64,000 nt of DNA from AP-15 sp963774345. Its GTDB lineage: Bacteria > Pseudomonadota > Alphaproteobacteria > ATCC43930 > CGMCC-115725. Positions within the stretch are counted from its first letter, which is position 1; each line of letters opens with the position of its first letter. The notes under the pieces are model-generated. The model ran no database searches, was not told the origin of the DNA, and saw only the letters and a program-made list of their open reading frames with translations. Positions 20,301-29,935 of the stretch are shown in pieces. A program made the translations under genes and the position numbers. The DNA lies in contig CAVZFB010000048.1 of assembly GCA_963774345.1 (NCBI GenBank), forward strand, positions 57,835 through 121,834, in the 5' to 3' direction.

Positions 20301-21583
20301 CGATCTGTTGCCGTTGGGCGAGGACCGGCTGACCGGGCGTTTCGCGGCCGATGTCGCGGTCGGCGGCACGGTCGTCTCGCCGGCTGCGAGCGGGCAGCTG
20401 AGGCTCACCGACGCGCGCTATGAAAATTTCGCGACCGGCGCGGTGCTGACCAATATCGCCGCAGATCTGGTCGGCGACCGCGATCGCTTTTCGTTGACTT
20501 CGTTCTCAGGCGGTGACGGCGCCGGCGGGACCATGACGGCGCAGGGCAATCTGATGCTCCACAGCGCCGCCGGGCCGACTACCCAATTATCAGCGACGCT
20601 CGCCAATTTTCGCGTCGCGGTGCGCGACGAAGCATTGGTCACGGCGAGCGGAACCATATCGGTCAACGGCCCGCTAACGACGCCGAAGGTGACGGCCGCG
20701 CTGACTGTCGATCGTGCCGAGGTCAATCTGCCGGACAGTCTGCCGCCGAGCGTCGTCGTCATCCACGTCACCGAGATCGGCGGTCGCACCGGAAAACGCC
20801 CGGCCCCGATCGAAGAGCTGCCGGCGATGCCCGCGGCGCTCGACATCACCGTCAGCCTGCCCGGCCCCGTCCTGGTACGCGGCCACGGCCTCGACAGCCA
20901 GTGGCACGGCCGGCTCAAGATCACAGGGACGACCGACGCGCCGAAGATCACCGGAAACTTGGTGGCCGACCGCGGCAGTGTTGATCTGTTCGGCAAGAGC
21001 TTCGTGCTGACCCGCGGCAGAATCACGTTCGACGGCGGCGCCAGGCTTGATCCCGTACTCGATATTGTCGCTCAAGTGAGTGCGGCTGACATCACCGCGC
21101 AAATAAACATCGACGGCTTGGCATCAGCGCCAAAGATCACCCTGAGCTCGACCCCACCGGTTCCGCAGGACGAGATCCTGTCCCGTGTCTTGTTTGGCCA
21201 GGGAGTCGGGCAAATCAATGCCGGCCAGGGCGTGCAGCTCGCCCAGGCCGCCGCCACCCTGGCTGGTGGCGGTCCCGGCGTGCTCGACCGGCTCCGCGGC
21301 AAGCTCGGCCTCGACTGGCTCCGTTTCGGCCAGGGTCCGGCCGGCGCGGCGAGCCCGATCTTAAACCCGAGCGTGGTCACTCCGACGACTTCGAGCGCCG
21401 CCGCGGTCAGCGCCGGGAAATATGTGATGCCGGGGGTCTCGGTCGGGGTGACCCAAGGAGTTCTCGCCGCCCACCAGCAAGGTAACCGTCGAGATCGAAG
21501 TCGGCCATCATGTCACGGTCGACACCGAGGCCGGCCAGAACGGCGGCACCGGTATCGGGCTTAACTACAACTACGATTACTGA
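17314..21583 (+). CDS. tamB: Translocation and assembly module TamB, four frameshifts
   Basis: A very long periplasm-spanning, AsmA-like protein that partners TamA and is anchored in the inner membrane by an N-terminal helix (WLAIAIALPLALVLAAFGLL). The body is repetitive beta-strand sequence (GQVxA, GRLxxT, xxGxL patterns). The C-terminal DUF490 domain holds GSVDLFGKSFVLTRGRITFDG, TLSSTPPVPQDEILSRVLFG and a final GTGIGLNYNYDY ahead of TGA at 21581-21583. Frame changes are needed at about 18750, 18950, 19160 and 21470; sequence flanking each is collinear and well kept. The joined length, about 1,420 residues, is normal. It is read as one gene with indel errors. Confidence 0.9.
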
Positions 21584-21692
21584 GCGACTGTCCGCCGATC
21601 ACATCGCCGTGACGCGCGCCCGCCGCGTCTTTCTCTGAACGCAGCGTATCCGTATCCTCGCCGCGGCCGATTTGGGCGCAGGGAGGGACCAA

Positions 21693-22562
21693 ATGGACAT
21701 CATAGAGGGCGAATTGGAGGGATTGGTGGCGCGCTCGCAATGGACGCGGCGTGGCTTTGTCATGACTTCGCTCGCAACCGGCTTTGCAATGTCCGCGCAG
21801 CCGGTGTCGGCGCAGACGATCCACACCGACGCGAATGGACTGGAGGCCGGCGAGGTCAAGGTTCCGGTCGCCGACGGTTCGATCCCGGCCTATCGCGCGA
21901 TGCCAGACAAAGGTGGGCCGTTTCCGACCGTGCTCGTCGTCCAGGAGGTTTTCGGTGTGCACGAGCACATCAAGGACATCGTCCGACGCTTGGCCAAGCT
22001 CGGCTATTACGCGATCGCCCCCGAACTCTACGCCCGCCAGGGCAATCCTGCAGAGATCAAAGATCCCAAAGAGTTAATTACCAAGATTGTGTCCAAGGTG
22101 CCCGACGAGCAAGTCATGTCGGATCTCGATGCGACGTTGGTTTACGCGAAGTCCTCGGACAAGGCCGATCTCTCGAAACTGGCGGTCACCGGGTTCTGCT
22201 GGGGCGGCCGGATTACCTGGCTCTACGCTGGGCACCAGCCGGCGCTCAAGGCGGCGGTCGCCTGGTACGGCGTTGATCGTGCACATTCCGAGCTGACGCC
22301 CAACAACCCGCTCGACATAATTCCCGACTTGAAATGCCCGGTGCTCGGCCTTTATGGCGGCGCCGACAAGAGCATTCCGCGCGAATTGGTCGATAAGCGC
22401 CAAGCCGCGTGCCAGGCTGACGGCAAAACCTGCGACGTGATGGTCTACCCGGATGCACCGCACGGCTTCAACGCCGACTACCGGCCAAGCTACCGCCCCG
22501 AAGCCGCCAAGGACGGCTGGGCCAAAATGCTTGCCTGGTTCAAGGACCACGGCGTCGGGTGA
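21693..22562 (+). CDS. Dienelactone hydrolase family protein with Tat-type leader
   Basis: An alpha/beta hydrolase of the carboxymethylenebutenolidase type. The catalytic Cys is in TGFCWGGRITWLY, the Asp in LYGGADKSIP and the His in YPDAPHGFNADY. The N-terminus has SQWTRRGFVMTSLATGFAMS, a twin-arginine leader followed by a cleavable VSAQ site, so the enzyme is likely exported folded to the periplasm. Start at 21693 with GGGAGGGA about 6 bases upstream. Length 289 is typical for the exported subgroup. These enzymes open lactones from ring cleavage of aromatics, but the periplasmic forms have broad or unknown substrates. It converges with the following LLM gene. Confidence 0.92.
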   Translation: MDIIEGELEGLVARSQWTRRGFVMTSLATGFAMSAQPVSAQTIHTDANGLEAGEVKVPVADGSIPAYRAMPDKGGPFPTVLVVQEVFGVHEHIKDIVRRLAKLGYYAIAPELYARQGNPAEIKDPKELITKIVSKVPDEQVMSDLDATLVYAKSSDKADLSKLAVTGFCWGGRITWLYAGHQPALKAAVAWYGVDRAHSELTPNNPLDIIPDLKCPVLGLYGGADKSIPRELVDKRQAACQADGKTCDVMVYPDAPHGFNADYRPSYRPEAAKDGWAKMLAWFKDHGVG

Positions 22563-22577
22563 TACGCTGTCCGGCCG

Positions 22578-23533
22578 CTACAGACGGGCGAGCACGGTCT
22601 CCTTGAAGCGCCGCATCTCGGCGAGCGAGGCTTCGGCCTCCGGGCGCTCGAAATCGATGTCGACAGCGCTCACGCCGAGGTCGCGAAATGCCTGGAAGTC
22701 AGCGACGATGTCGGCGGTGCTGCCGGAAAACAGCCGGCGCTCGACCGTCCGACGCCTGTGTCCGGCACTGCCTCGCCATAGCGCTTGATCCGGTAGGTCA
22801 GCTCGACCTGGGCCGGATCGCGGCCGGCCTCCTGAGCAAATCGGCGCAGCCTTTCAACGCCGGCCCGGTAGCGCGGTAGGGTATCGAGCAGATGCTTGTT
22901 GTTGCTGCCGATCGGGTACCAAGCGTCGCCGAGGCGGGCAGCGCGGCGCAGAGCCGGCCCGCTTTCGCCGCCGACCCAAATCGGCGGGTATGGCTTTTGC
23001 ACCGGTTTGGGTTCGAACAGGACTTCGTCGAACTTGACCCAATTGCCGTCGAAGCGCGGCGCTTCCTCGGACCACAGAGTCCGGAAAGCGCGGATGTATT
23101 CGTCGGTGACCGCGCCGCGCGCGGCAAACGGCGTCACCGCCACCGCATCGAATTCCGACTCGAGCCAGCCGGCGCCGATGCCGATGGTGAGCCTGCCGCC
23201 CGATAATGCATCGATCGTTGCCAGCACCTTCGCGGCCAGCACGGCCGGCCGATAGGGCACCACCATGACCGCCAGCACCAGCCGGATATGCCGCGTCTTG
23301 GCGGCGATATAGGCCGCCGCCGTCAGCTGATCGTGCCGGTTTTGCGGCCCTTCGGTAAAGAATTCGCCGCTCTCGGAATAGGGGTAGCCCGGCACTTTGA
23401 GGTTCGGCAGCAGAATATGGTCAGTCAGGGTCAGGTAGTCGTAGCCCATTGCCTCGCCCTCTTGCGCGATCCGGGTCACGATCTCCGGCGCCGACATCGG
23501 GCCGCTGATCGGCAGGTTGAAGCCAATCTGCAT
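22578..23533 (-). CDS. LLM-class flavin (F420-type) oxidoreductase, frameshifted
   Basis: Luciferase-like TIM-barrel oxidoreductase using FMN or F420. The start gives MQIGFNLPISGPMSAPEIV, then YDYLTLTDHILLP, SGGRLTIGIGAGWLESEF with the family GxGxGW signature, and KPYPPIWVGGESGPALRRAA. The frame breaks at about 22755-22770, after RIKRYGEAVPDT. The other frame supplies the C-terminal helix down to RFKETVLARL and the stop at 22578. Joined length about 318. It is transcribed divergently from the beta-hydroxyacid dehydrogenase with a 67-base gap, so the two probably share a regulatory region. Substrate unknown. Confidence 0.85.
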
Positions 23534-23600
23534 GCTCTTCCTCCTGATGGGCTTGTCGGCGCAGAATAGCCTACGCGGCGGCGAATAAGGGGACCGTTCG

Positions 23601-24533
23601 ATGCAATTGGGATTTGTCGGCACTGGGACGATGGGGACGCCGATCGCGGGCTGTCTGGTCGACGCCGGCCATCAGCTGAGCGTCTACGATGTCCGGCCCG
23701 AAGCGACAGCCGAGCTTGCCGAGCGCGGTGCGGCCGTCCGCCGCCAATCCCGCGCGCGGTGGCCGAGCGCAGCGAAGTCGTCTTCACCTCATTGCCTGGC
23801 CCCGACCAAATGGAGCCCGTCGTGCTCGATCCGGCGACCGGCATCTTGGCCGGGCTGCGCGCCGGCGGCGCCTATATCGACCTGACGACCAACGCTCCCG
23901 CGGTGGCGCGCCGGGTGGCCGAAGCCTGCCGCGCCAAGGGAGTCGACATGCTCGATGCGCCGGTCAGCGGACGACCGCCGGGGATGACGGTCATGGTCGG
24001 CGGCGATGAGGCGGTCTTCGTCAAATATAGGCCGCTGTTCGAGGCGATCGCCCGCAACATCTTCTATGTCGGCGAGACGGGCGCCGGCTGCATCGCCAAG
24101 CTCGTCACCCAATACCTCGGCTACACCAACTTTATTGCCGCGCTCGAGGGGTTGCTGATCGGCGCCAAGGCCGGGGTCGATCCCGGTGTGCTGGCCCAGA
24201 TCGTGCCGTTCAGCGCCGGGGCCAGCCGCACCTTCGACAACGTCCCGCGCTCGGTGTTGTCCGGCGCCTTCACCGCCGGCGGCACCCTCGACATCGTCGC
24301 CAAGGATCTGGACCTCGCCTGCGATCTCGCCCGCGAAGTCGGCGGCGCCGGGATCGCTGGGTCTCCTCGCGCACGACATATTCCACCGCGCCCAGGCGCA
24401 GGGCTGGGGACAGGACGGGTTTCCGATCGCCGCCCGCATCCTCGAAGCGATGGCCGGCTACGAGCTGCGCTCGCAAACCGGACAGAATGCGGTAAGCTAC
24501 CAGACGGAAGACCCGAGGCGAGGAGGACGATGA
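23601..24533 (+). CDS. 3-hydroxyisobutyrate dehydrogenase-family NAD(P) oxidoreductase, frameshifted
   Basis: A beta-hydroxyacid dehydrogenase. The dinucleotide loop is QLGFVGTGTMGTPIAGCLVD. The substrate-binding DAPVSGRPPGMTVMVGG motif and the catalytic-lysine helix TGAGCIAKLVTQYLGY are present, as is the C-terminal KDLDLACDLAREVG. Frame changes are needed at about 23735-23755 and 24350-24362. The end (GLLAHDIFHRAQ onward) stops at 24533, overlapping the start of the Rieske oxygenase. That overlap suggests the two act on one pathway, with the dehydrogenase oxidising a hydroxyacid made or used alongside the oxygenase step. Confidence 0.88.
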
Positions 24534-25924
24534 TGGCGACGGCGCGTACCCAAGGCTATCGGCCGGGCCTCGTCGATCTGGGCACAGGGCAAATCAGCCG
24601 CGAGATCTTCGTCAACGAGGAGATCTATCGCGAGGAACTGGAACGGGTCTTCGCCCGCGCCTGGCTGTTTGTCGGCCACGAAAGCCAGATCCCGAACCCC
24701 GGCGATTTCTTCGTCTCCGGCATGGGCGAGGAATCGGTGATCCTGTGCCGCGACCGCGCGGGCGAGATCCATGTGTTCCTGAATTCGTGCCGCCACCGCG
24801 GCATGAAGGTGTGCCGCTACGACGAGGGCAACACCCCGGTCTTCACCTGCCCCTATCACGGCTGGAGCTATGGCACCGACGGCAGGCTGGTCGGCGTCCC
24901 CTATTTCCGCGAGGCATACCATTCGACCCTCGACCGCTCGCAATGGGGTCTCGTCGAAGTCGCGCAATTGTGCAGCTACAAGGGCGGGATCTGGGCGACC
25001 TGGGACCCGGCAGCGCCGTCCTTCACCGAATATCTCGGCGATTTCACCCATTATCTCGACCAGACCTTCGACGGCTGGGACGGCAGCGACGGCGGCGCCG
25101 AGATATTGGGCGGCATCCAGAAATGGCGGGTGCCGTGCAACTGGAAATTCCCGGCCGAGAATTTCAGCGGCGACAGCTATCACAACATCAGCCACCGCTC
25201 GGTCGACCTCGTCGGGGTCGGCCCCTCGGGCAGCGGCAGGCGCGACATGCCGGAATTGAACCTGGCGCGCAAGCTGCACATTGCCGTCCCCGACCGCGGG
25301 CATCAGACAACCGGCTACCTGTTGCCGCAGACCGTGTCGCTACCAACAGCCTATCAGCACTCTTCGGTCGTTGCCGATTATTTCCGCGAATGCGAGGCGG
25401 CGCGTCACCGCCGCCGCGGCGAGTGGGGACGCCTGATCACCCTGGTCGGCGAGGTGTTCCCGAGCATGGCTTTTCTCGCGCGCCAGCCTCGGACGATCGC
25501 CGTGTGGCACCCGCGCGGGCCGCACGAAACCGAGGTGTGGCGGTGGTACCTGGTCGACAAGGCGGCCCCGCAGGAGGTCAAGGATTTCCTGCGCAACTAC
25601 TACATCCGCTATTCCGGTCCCGCCGGCATGACCGAGCAGGACGATATGGAAAACTGGAACTACGCCCATGCCGCGAGCCGCGGCACGATCGCCCGTCGTT
25701 TCCCCTACAATTACGAGCAGGGCCTCGGCACCGAGGTCGAGAATTACCAGTGGGAGGGGTTCCGGCTGCCGGGGACCGTCGTTGATCTGACCCAGGCCAA
25801 TTCGAGCGAGCACAATCTGCGCAACCTCTACCGCCGCTGGGCCCAGTTCATGGAAGCCGACAGCTGGGCCGATCTCGCTCCCTGGCGCCGCCCGGCGGGT
25901 TCCGTCGCCCAAGCCGCCGAGTGA
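24533..25924 (+). CDS. Rieske non-haem iron aromatic-ring-hydroxylating oxygenase, alpha subunit
   Basis: The catalytic large subunit that adds O2 to an aromatic or related ring. The Rieske centre is CRHRGMKVC, then a spacer, then CPYHGWSYG, giving the C-x-H and C-x2-H pairs. The mononuclear iron site is in ENFSGDSYHNISHRS (Asp plus two His). A GAGGAGG ribosome-binding site 6 bases before ATG 24533 decides the start; ATG 24530 would be too close. The length of 463 is usual. No small beta subunit, ferredoxin or reductase is nearby, so electron delivery must come from elsewhere. The start overlaps the dehydrogenase stop as TGATG. Confidence 0.93.
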   Translation: MATARTQGYRPGLVDLGTGQISREIFVNEEIYREELERVFARAWLFVGHESQIPNPGDFFVSGMGEESVILCRDRAGEIHVFLNSCRHRGMKVCRYDEGNTPVFTCPYHGWSYGTDGRLVGVPYFREAYHSTLDRSQWGLVEVAQLCSYKGGIWATWDPAAPSFTEYLGDFTHYLDQTFDGWDGSDGGAEILGGIQKWRVPCNWKFPAENFSGDSYHNISHRSVDLVGVGPSGSGRRDMPELNLARKLHIAVPDRGHQTTGYLLPQTVSLPTAYQHSSVVADYFRECEAARHRRRGEWGRLITLVGEVFPSMAFLARQPRTIAVWHPRGPHETEVWRWYLVDKAAPQEVKDFLRNYYIRYSGPAGMTEQDDMENWNYAHAASRGTIARRFPYNYEQGLGTEVENYQWEGFRLPGTVVDLTQANSSEHNLRNLYRRWAQFMEADSWADLAPWRRPAGSVAQAAE

Positions 25925-26249
25925 CGAAGGGGACCGATCTGCGTCGGGGAATCAGCTATGCCGGTGGCACGCCTATCTTGCGTCTTCCGGTAACTAGGAC
26001 GCCGCTGATGTGCGAAATTCGCACGCGCGGCATGCATTTACGAAAGCCCAAACCACTGCGTTTCTGCGGAAGGCTCACGAGTTTCTTACCAGGGCGCGCG
26101 ATTGGCAGGCAAGGGCGGAAGAGACTGGTCTTTTCCGCTCTGTCGATCGCCCCGGTCGCCAACGGTGTAGGTGACGGCCGGGGATAGTGGCAACTGCCAA
26201 GACCCCACGCGAGGGGTCTTGGGTCGCCGGACACGGCGGCTTCTGTCGC
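25925..26249. other. Gap between the Rieske and protease genes; no convincing gene
   Basis: Open frames here lack family features. The stretch holds one strong hairpin near its right end, described separately. The two flanking genes converge on it. Confidence 0.5.
26197..26222. terminator. Perfect 10-bp hairpin, possible bidirectional terminator
   Basis: CCAAGACCCC at 26197-26206 pairs without mismatch with GGGGTCTTGG at 26213-26222 across a 6-base loop. It lies between two convergent genes, 28 bases from the protease stop. No T run follows on either strand, so efficiency is uncertain. Confidence 0.5.
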
Positions 26250-27029
26250 CTATTCCGTCTTGGTCGCCATCCAGAAGTCGGAGGCAAGACGCGGGTTGGT
26301 CAGATACGTATAAGGCATCATGAAATAGCCCTGGAGGCCCCACCCCGTGCCCCAGCTGTTGCGCATGATGAACCTTTTGTGGCTGTCGTCGTATCCCACC
26401 ACGACGACGCAGTGGCCGCCGACCGGCTGCTCATGGTGACCCGGCATAGGTACAATGCCGGTTCGGGCCACGTGCTGAGATTCAAAGCTTGGGTAGACGG
26501 TGAAGCCGATCACGATCGGCAGGCCATCTGCCAGTACTTCCTTCATCGATGTCAGATCCTGGCTCACCTGCTGCACCTGCAAGGCGAGATGCTGCAAACC
26601 ATCCGCATAGACATTCGGCTGGGGGTCGTCGGCGAACTTGGTAATATCATAGGGCCACAGCGTCTCATTGGGGCATCCCTGGGTGCTGACCACATGCGCC
26701 CCATCACTGATCGACGCTCCCGCATCCGTTGCGACGTCGTTATCAATCACGCGTTCGTTGTAATAGATGAACAAACGAGAGGGGGTGTAGTCCGTCAACC
26801 CCTGTTTTAATCGAAGGAATTCCACCGCGCCGGCCCAACCGTTGCCGGTGCACGAGCCGAGTTGACCCTGGTCATAGACGGCAGGACAGTGCGGACGCAG
26901 GTCCACCATTGGTGGGAGAGCGGCCGCTTCAACCCTGGCGGTGTACAACGGGTGGCTCTGACTAGGCAGGCCAGGCTTCCACCCATACCCTTTGTTGAGA
27001 GTCGGATGTACGTGCAGTGGTCTCGGCAT
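26250..27029 (-). CDS. Papain-like (C1A) cysteine peptidase
   Basis: A 259-residue protease of the papain fold. The active site is complete: oxyanion Gln54 and nucleophile Cys60 in YDQGQLGSCTGNG, His206 in QPVGGHCVVVVGYDD and Asn224 in MRNSWGTGWGLQGYF. The Gln-to-Cys spacing equals that of papain. There is only a short N-terminal segment (about 45 residues with VDLRPHCP, the mature-type start) and no long inhibitory prodomain, so it may be made active. No signal peptide is visible, suggesting a cytoplasmic or non-classically exported enzyme. The gene upstream on the same strand encodes a chagasin-like inhibitor of this very protease class, 172 bases away. Confidence 0.93.
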   Translation of the reverse strand: MPRPLHVHPTLNKGYGWKPGLPSQSHPLYTARVEAAALPPMVDLRPHCPAVYDQGQLGSCTGNGWAGAVEFLRLKQGLTDYTPSRLFIYYNERVIDNDVATDAGASISDGAHVVSTQGCPNETLWPYDITKFADDPQPNVYADGLQHLALQVQQVSQDLTSMKEVLADGLPIVIGFTVYPSFESQHVARTGIVPMPGHHEQPVGGHCVVVVGYDDSHKRFIMRNSWGTGWGLQGYFMMPYTYLTNPRLASDFWMATKTE

Positions 27030-27201
27030 TAGATTCCTCCGTCACAAAGTGGAAATATTCTTACGGCATCCTCATTTATACTATTTTAACCTTAAGTTCC
27101 CGCTGTTCGTCAAGGGGCTTGGAGCCGGCGCCCCTGGGGCGAGACCGGCTGAGGCGGGGCGCCACGCTCCCGTCTTCGCCTTGCTTGCCGGAGCAGCTAA
27201 A

Positions 27202-27552
27202 TCACCGGCCGGGCTCGGCACTGCGTTCGGGGCTTTCAACCTCGACACGGATTCTAAACATTCGTTCCGGCTCCACTGGACTACCCCAGCCGCGCCGATA
27301 GCGCAGCTCGATATCGCATCCACCGGATCGGACAGCCTCGAAGATCCAACGATGTTCGCCACCGCCCCCCGGCCGAGCCCCCTTGTGTACAAACGCGTCC
27401 GAGATCATCCCACACCCGGCCTCGCTATTGGCCATTAGCTGCCAGCGAAATCCGGTAGTCGGATTTTCGTCGAGACAGATTTCAATCGATTGGCCGATCG
27501 TCAGATGGATCGTTTGACCATTGGCGTTCTCATCGTATAGTTGGGTTGCCAT
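27202..27552 (-). CDS. Chagasin-like (I42 family) cysteine protease inhibitor
   Basis: A 116-residue immunoglobulin-fold inhibitor that blocks papain-type proteases by inserting three loops into the active cleft. Loop signatures: ENPTTGFRWQL at about 29-39 (the NPTTGF motif), RPGGGGEHRWIF at 60-71 (the GxGG motif), and a third loop RRGWGSP at 86-92, where family members usually have R-P-W. The start at 27552 follows GGAGG by 6 bases. A GTG 36 codons upstream would add a hydrophobic, signal-like N-terminus (PIFAVLSYLAAPQYAAEG), so an exported form by alternative start is possible. It is transcribed ahead of the C1A peptidase. Confidence 0.85.
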   Translation of the reverse strand: MATQLYDENANGQTIHLTIGQSIEICLDENPTTGFRWQLMANSEAGCGMISDAFVHKGARPGGGGEHRWIFEAVRSGGCDIELRYRRGWGSPVEPERMFRIRVEVESPERSAEPGR

Positions 27553-27679
27553 TGCATTCCTCCACTCTGAGGTACATGACGTGGATACCTGACCCTCTGC
27601 CGCATACTGAGGTGCAGCGAGATACGACAGGACTGCGAAGATAGGGACAGCGAGCGTCACGCGGAAAAGCCTTCAGCCG

Positions 27680-29089
27680 TCATCGCTCACTAGATGGTGT
27701 CGTTGACCGCGTGGGGTGGGTTGAGCGGTCCGCGAAACCCCCCTTTGCGCCGGCTGAGGCCGGCGCGCTGTCTGCGGCTCCGGCGGCAGGCTGCGGGGCT
27801 GGCCCTGCCAAGATCGCTTTGTTGGATTCGCGCAGTCCGAGGATCACTAAAAAGGAAACCGCCGCCGCCGCCATGACCAGGAAGGCCGGGGAAAGGTCGT
27901 TGCCGCTGCGGTGGACCACATAGACCGCGGCCATCGGCGTCGCTCCACCGAGAATGGCAAGGCCGAGATTGTAACCAACTGACATGACGGTGCAGCGGAT
28001 ATGCCCCGGCATCAGCTCGACCATCGTCGCCGTGCTCGGCCCCCAATAGGCCGCATTCAGCACGGCAAACCCGATCTGGCCGACCAGGATAATCGCGGGA
28101 TCTGTATGATGCAGCATCCAGAACAGCGGTAGCGCCAGCGCGAACAGACCACCGGTAGCGGCAAGCAGCACCGGCCTGCGGCCGATGCGATCTGACAACA
28201 TTCCCATCGGCACGATCGTCAGTAGCAGAGCCAACACTGCGATCGTGTTGATGTCGAGCGCTTTGGACGCGGCGATGAAGTCTATCTGGCGCAGATATGT
28301 GGTTACATAGACAAAGGACATGTAATACGCGACCGCCCCCGCGGCGTTAAGCCCGACGACCCGCAGAATCGTGCGCCATTGGGTGCGGAACGCATCACGC
28401 ACCGGTGAAGCAGCCGGCGGCATCCCGCCCGGCGTCTCCCGGTCATCGGCGAGCTGCCGGCGGATTGCCAGCCCGATACCGCCGACAAGCAGGCCAAGCA
28501 GAAAGGCGAGGCGCCAACCCCAACTATTCACAGCCGGATGGTCGAGGACCGTAGTCACCACGGCCCCCACTATTGACCCAAGCAGCACGCCGCCGGTGGC
28601 CCCCAATGGCACAAAGCTTCCCAAGAACCCGCGTCGGCCGGGCGCTGACTGCTCGACAAGAAAGATCGCGGATGTCGTGTACTCGCCGCCGACCGACAGC
28701 CCTTGCACCAGCCGCAGCAACACCAGGAGCACGGGCGCCAACAGCCCGATTTGCCGATATGTCGGCAATAGTCCGATCAGGAAGGTCGGAACCGCCATGA
28801 CCATGACGGAGGTCGTCAATGCCAGCTTGCGTCCGAGCCTATCGCCGATGTGTCCAAAGATCAGGCTGCCGAGCGGCCGAATCATGAAACCTGCGGCGAA
28901 AACACCGAAGGCCGCAATCAGTGACGAGGTCGCATCTTGAGCCGGAAAGAAATGCCGGCCGATAACCGTGGCGAAATACCCGTAAACGCTGAAATCGTAC
29001 CATTCCATCACATTGCCGGCGATCCCGGCGATGATCGCCTGCTGCTGCGATGGGGCACCCAGCGGCTCCGCCCCTATCATTATAGTCAT
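27680..29089 (-). CDS. MFS transporter, metabolite:H+ symporter (MHS/ProP-like) type
   Basis: A twelve-helix inner-membrane symporter for organic acids or betaine-like solutes. It begins with IIAGIAGNVMEWYDFSVYGYFA, the MHS family opening, and has FGHIGDRLGRKLAL between helices 2 and 3, LLRLVQGLSVGGEYTTSAIF in helix 4-5, and MLSDRIGRRPVLL in the second half. The length of 469 includes a 35-residue hydrophilic Ala/Ser/Thr-rich tail of low complexity. It is divergent from the nitrile hydratase operon with about 210 bases between, so uptake of a nitrile- or amide-derived acid is a reasonable guess but not shown. Confidence 0.92.
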   Translation of the reverse strand: MTIMIGAEPLGAPSQQQAIIAGIAGNVMEWYDFSVYGYFATVIGRHFFPAQDATSSLIAAFGVFAAGFMIRPLGSLIFGHIGDRLGRKLALTTSVMVMAVPTFLIGLLPTYRQIGLLAPVLLVLLRLVQGLSVGGEYTTSAIFLVEQSAPGRRGFLGSFVPLGATGGVLLGSIVGAVVTTVLDHPAVNSWGWRLAFLLGLLVGGIGLAIRRQLADDRETPGGMPPAASPVRDAFRTQWRTILRVVGLNAAGAVAYYMSFVYVTTYLRQIDFIAASKALDINTIAVLALLLTIVPMGMLSDRIGRRPVLLAATGGLFALALPLFWMLHHTDPAIILVGQIGFAVLNAAYWGPSTATMVELMPGHIRCTVMSVGYNLGLAILGGATPMAAVYVVHRSGNDLSPAFLVMAAAAVSFLVILGLRESNKAILAGPAPQPAAGAADSAPASAGAKGGFADRSTHPTRSTTPSSER

Positions 29090-29299
29090 CGGTCCCCCGT
29101 ACAGGCCTGATAAGGCTGGCCAATCTCACATGCTGCGTCGAGCTATCATAACCACGGGGAAGATCTTCGCCCACGCATCTCGCCTATGGCGCACGACAAC
29201 CGTCAGGGCGCTGGGCAAGCAGGCCCCGCGCCACGACAGAGGCGCGAGCCCTAACCGCCATGTGCTATGCTGGCGCGAGGACGACCGAGGAACAACGCG

Positions 29300-29935
29300 A
29301 TGCCCGAAGACCACGCCCATCCCCACGACCAGGTGCATGGTTCGGAATTGTCCGAGATGGATGTGCGTGTGCGGGCGCTCGAAACCATCCTGACCGAGAA
29401 GGGCTATGTCGACCCGGCGGCCTTGGACAAGATCGTCGAGGCGTTCGAAACCCGGATCGGGCCGCATAACGGCGCTCGGATCGTCGCCCGCGCCTGGACC
29501 GATCCCGAATTCAAGCGCCAGCTCTTGGCCGACGCGACCGAGGCGGCCAATTCGCTAGGAAAATTCGACCCCGTAGCCAGCCACCTGATCGCGGTGGAGA
29601 ACACGCCCGGCACCCACAACCTCGTCGTCTGCACCTTGTGCTCCTGTTATCCGTGGTCGGTGCTGGGGCTGCCGCCGGTCTGGTACAAATCGGCGCCGTA
29701 CCGCTCGCGCGCGGTGATCGACCCGAAAGGCGTCCTTACCGATTTCGGCCTGACCTTGCCGCCCGAGACCGAGATCCGGATCTGGGATTCGACCGCCGAG
29801 ACGCGGTTTCTGGTGCTGCCGATGCGCCCCGCGGGCACCGAAGGCTGGAGCGAGGAACGGCTCGCCGCATTGGTCACGCGCGACAGCATGGTCGGCACCG
29901 GCCTGCCGAAGTCGCCCGCAGAAGGTGCGCGATGA
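29300..29935 (+). CDS. nthA: Nitrile hydratase alpha subunit, cobalt type
   Basis: Hydrates nitriles to amides. The metal-binding claw VCTLCSCYPW has Cys111, Cys114, Ser115 and Cys116; Thr after the first Cys and Tyr after the last are the cobalt-type pattern, while iron enzymes usually have Ser and Thr. A His/Asp-rich N-terminus (MPEDHAHPHDQVHG) precedes ALETILTEKGYVD. The 212 residues are normal. A GAGG ribosome-binding site stands upstream of ATG 29300. Its stop overlaps the beta start (ATGA), as expected for subunits made in equal amounts. No aldoxime dehydratase or amidase is seen nearby. Confidence 0.96.
   Translation: MPEDHAHPHDQVHGSELSEMDVRVRALETILTEKGYVDPAALDKIVEAFETRIGPHNGARIVARAWTDPEFKRQLLADATEAANSLGKFDPVASHLIAVENTPGTHNLVVCTLCSCYPWSVLGLPPVWYKSAPYRSRAVIDPKGVLTDFGLTLPPETEIRIWDSTAETRFLVLPMRPAGTEGWSEERLAALVTRDSMVGTGLPKSPAEGAR

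Noticed and set aside
25921..26187. 88-residue frame directly after the Rieske gene
   Set aside because: No ribosome-binding site, no family likeness, basic shadow-type composition.
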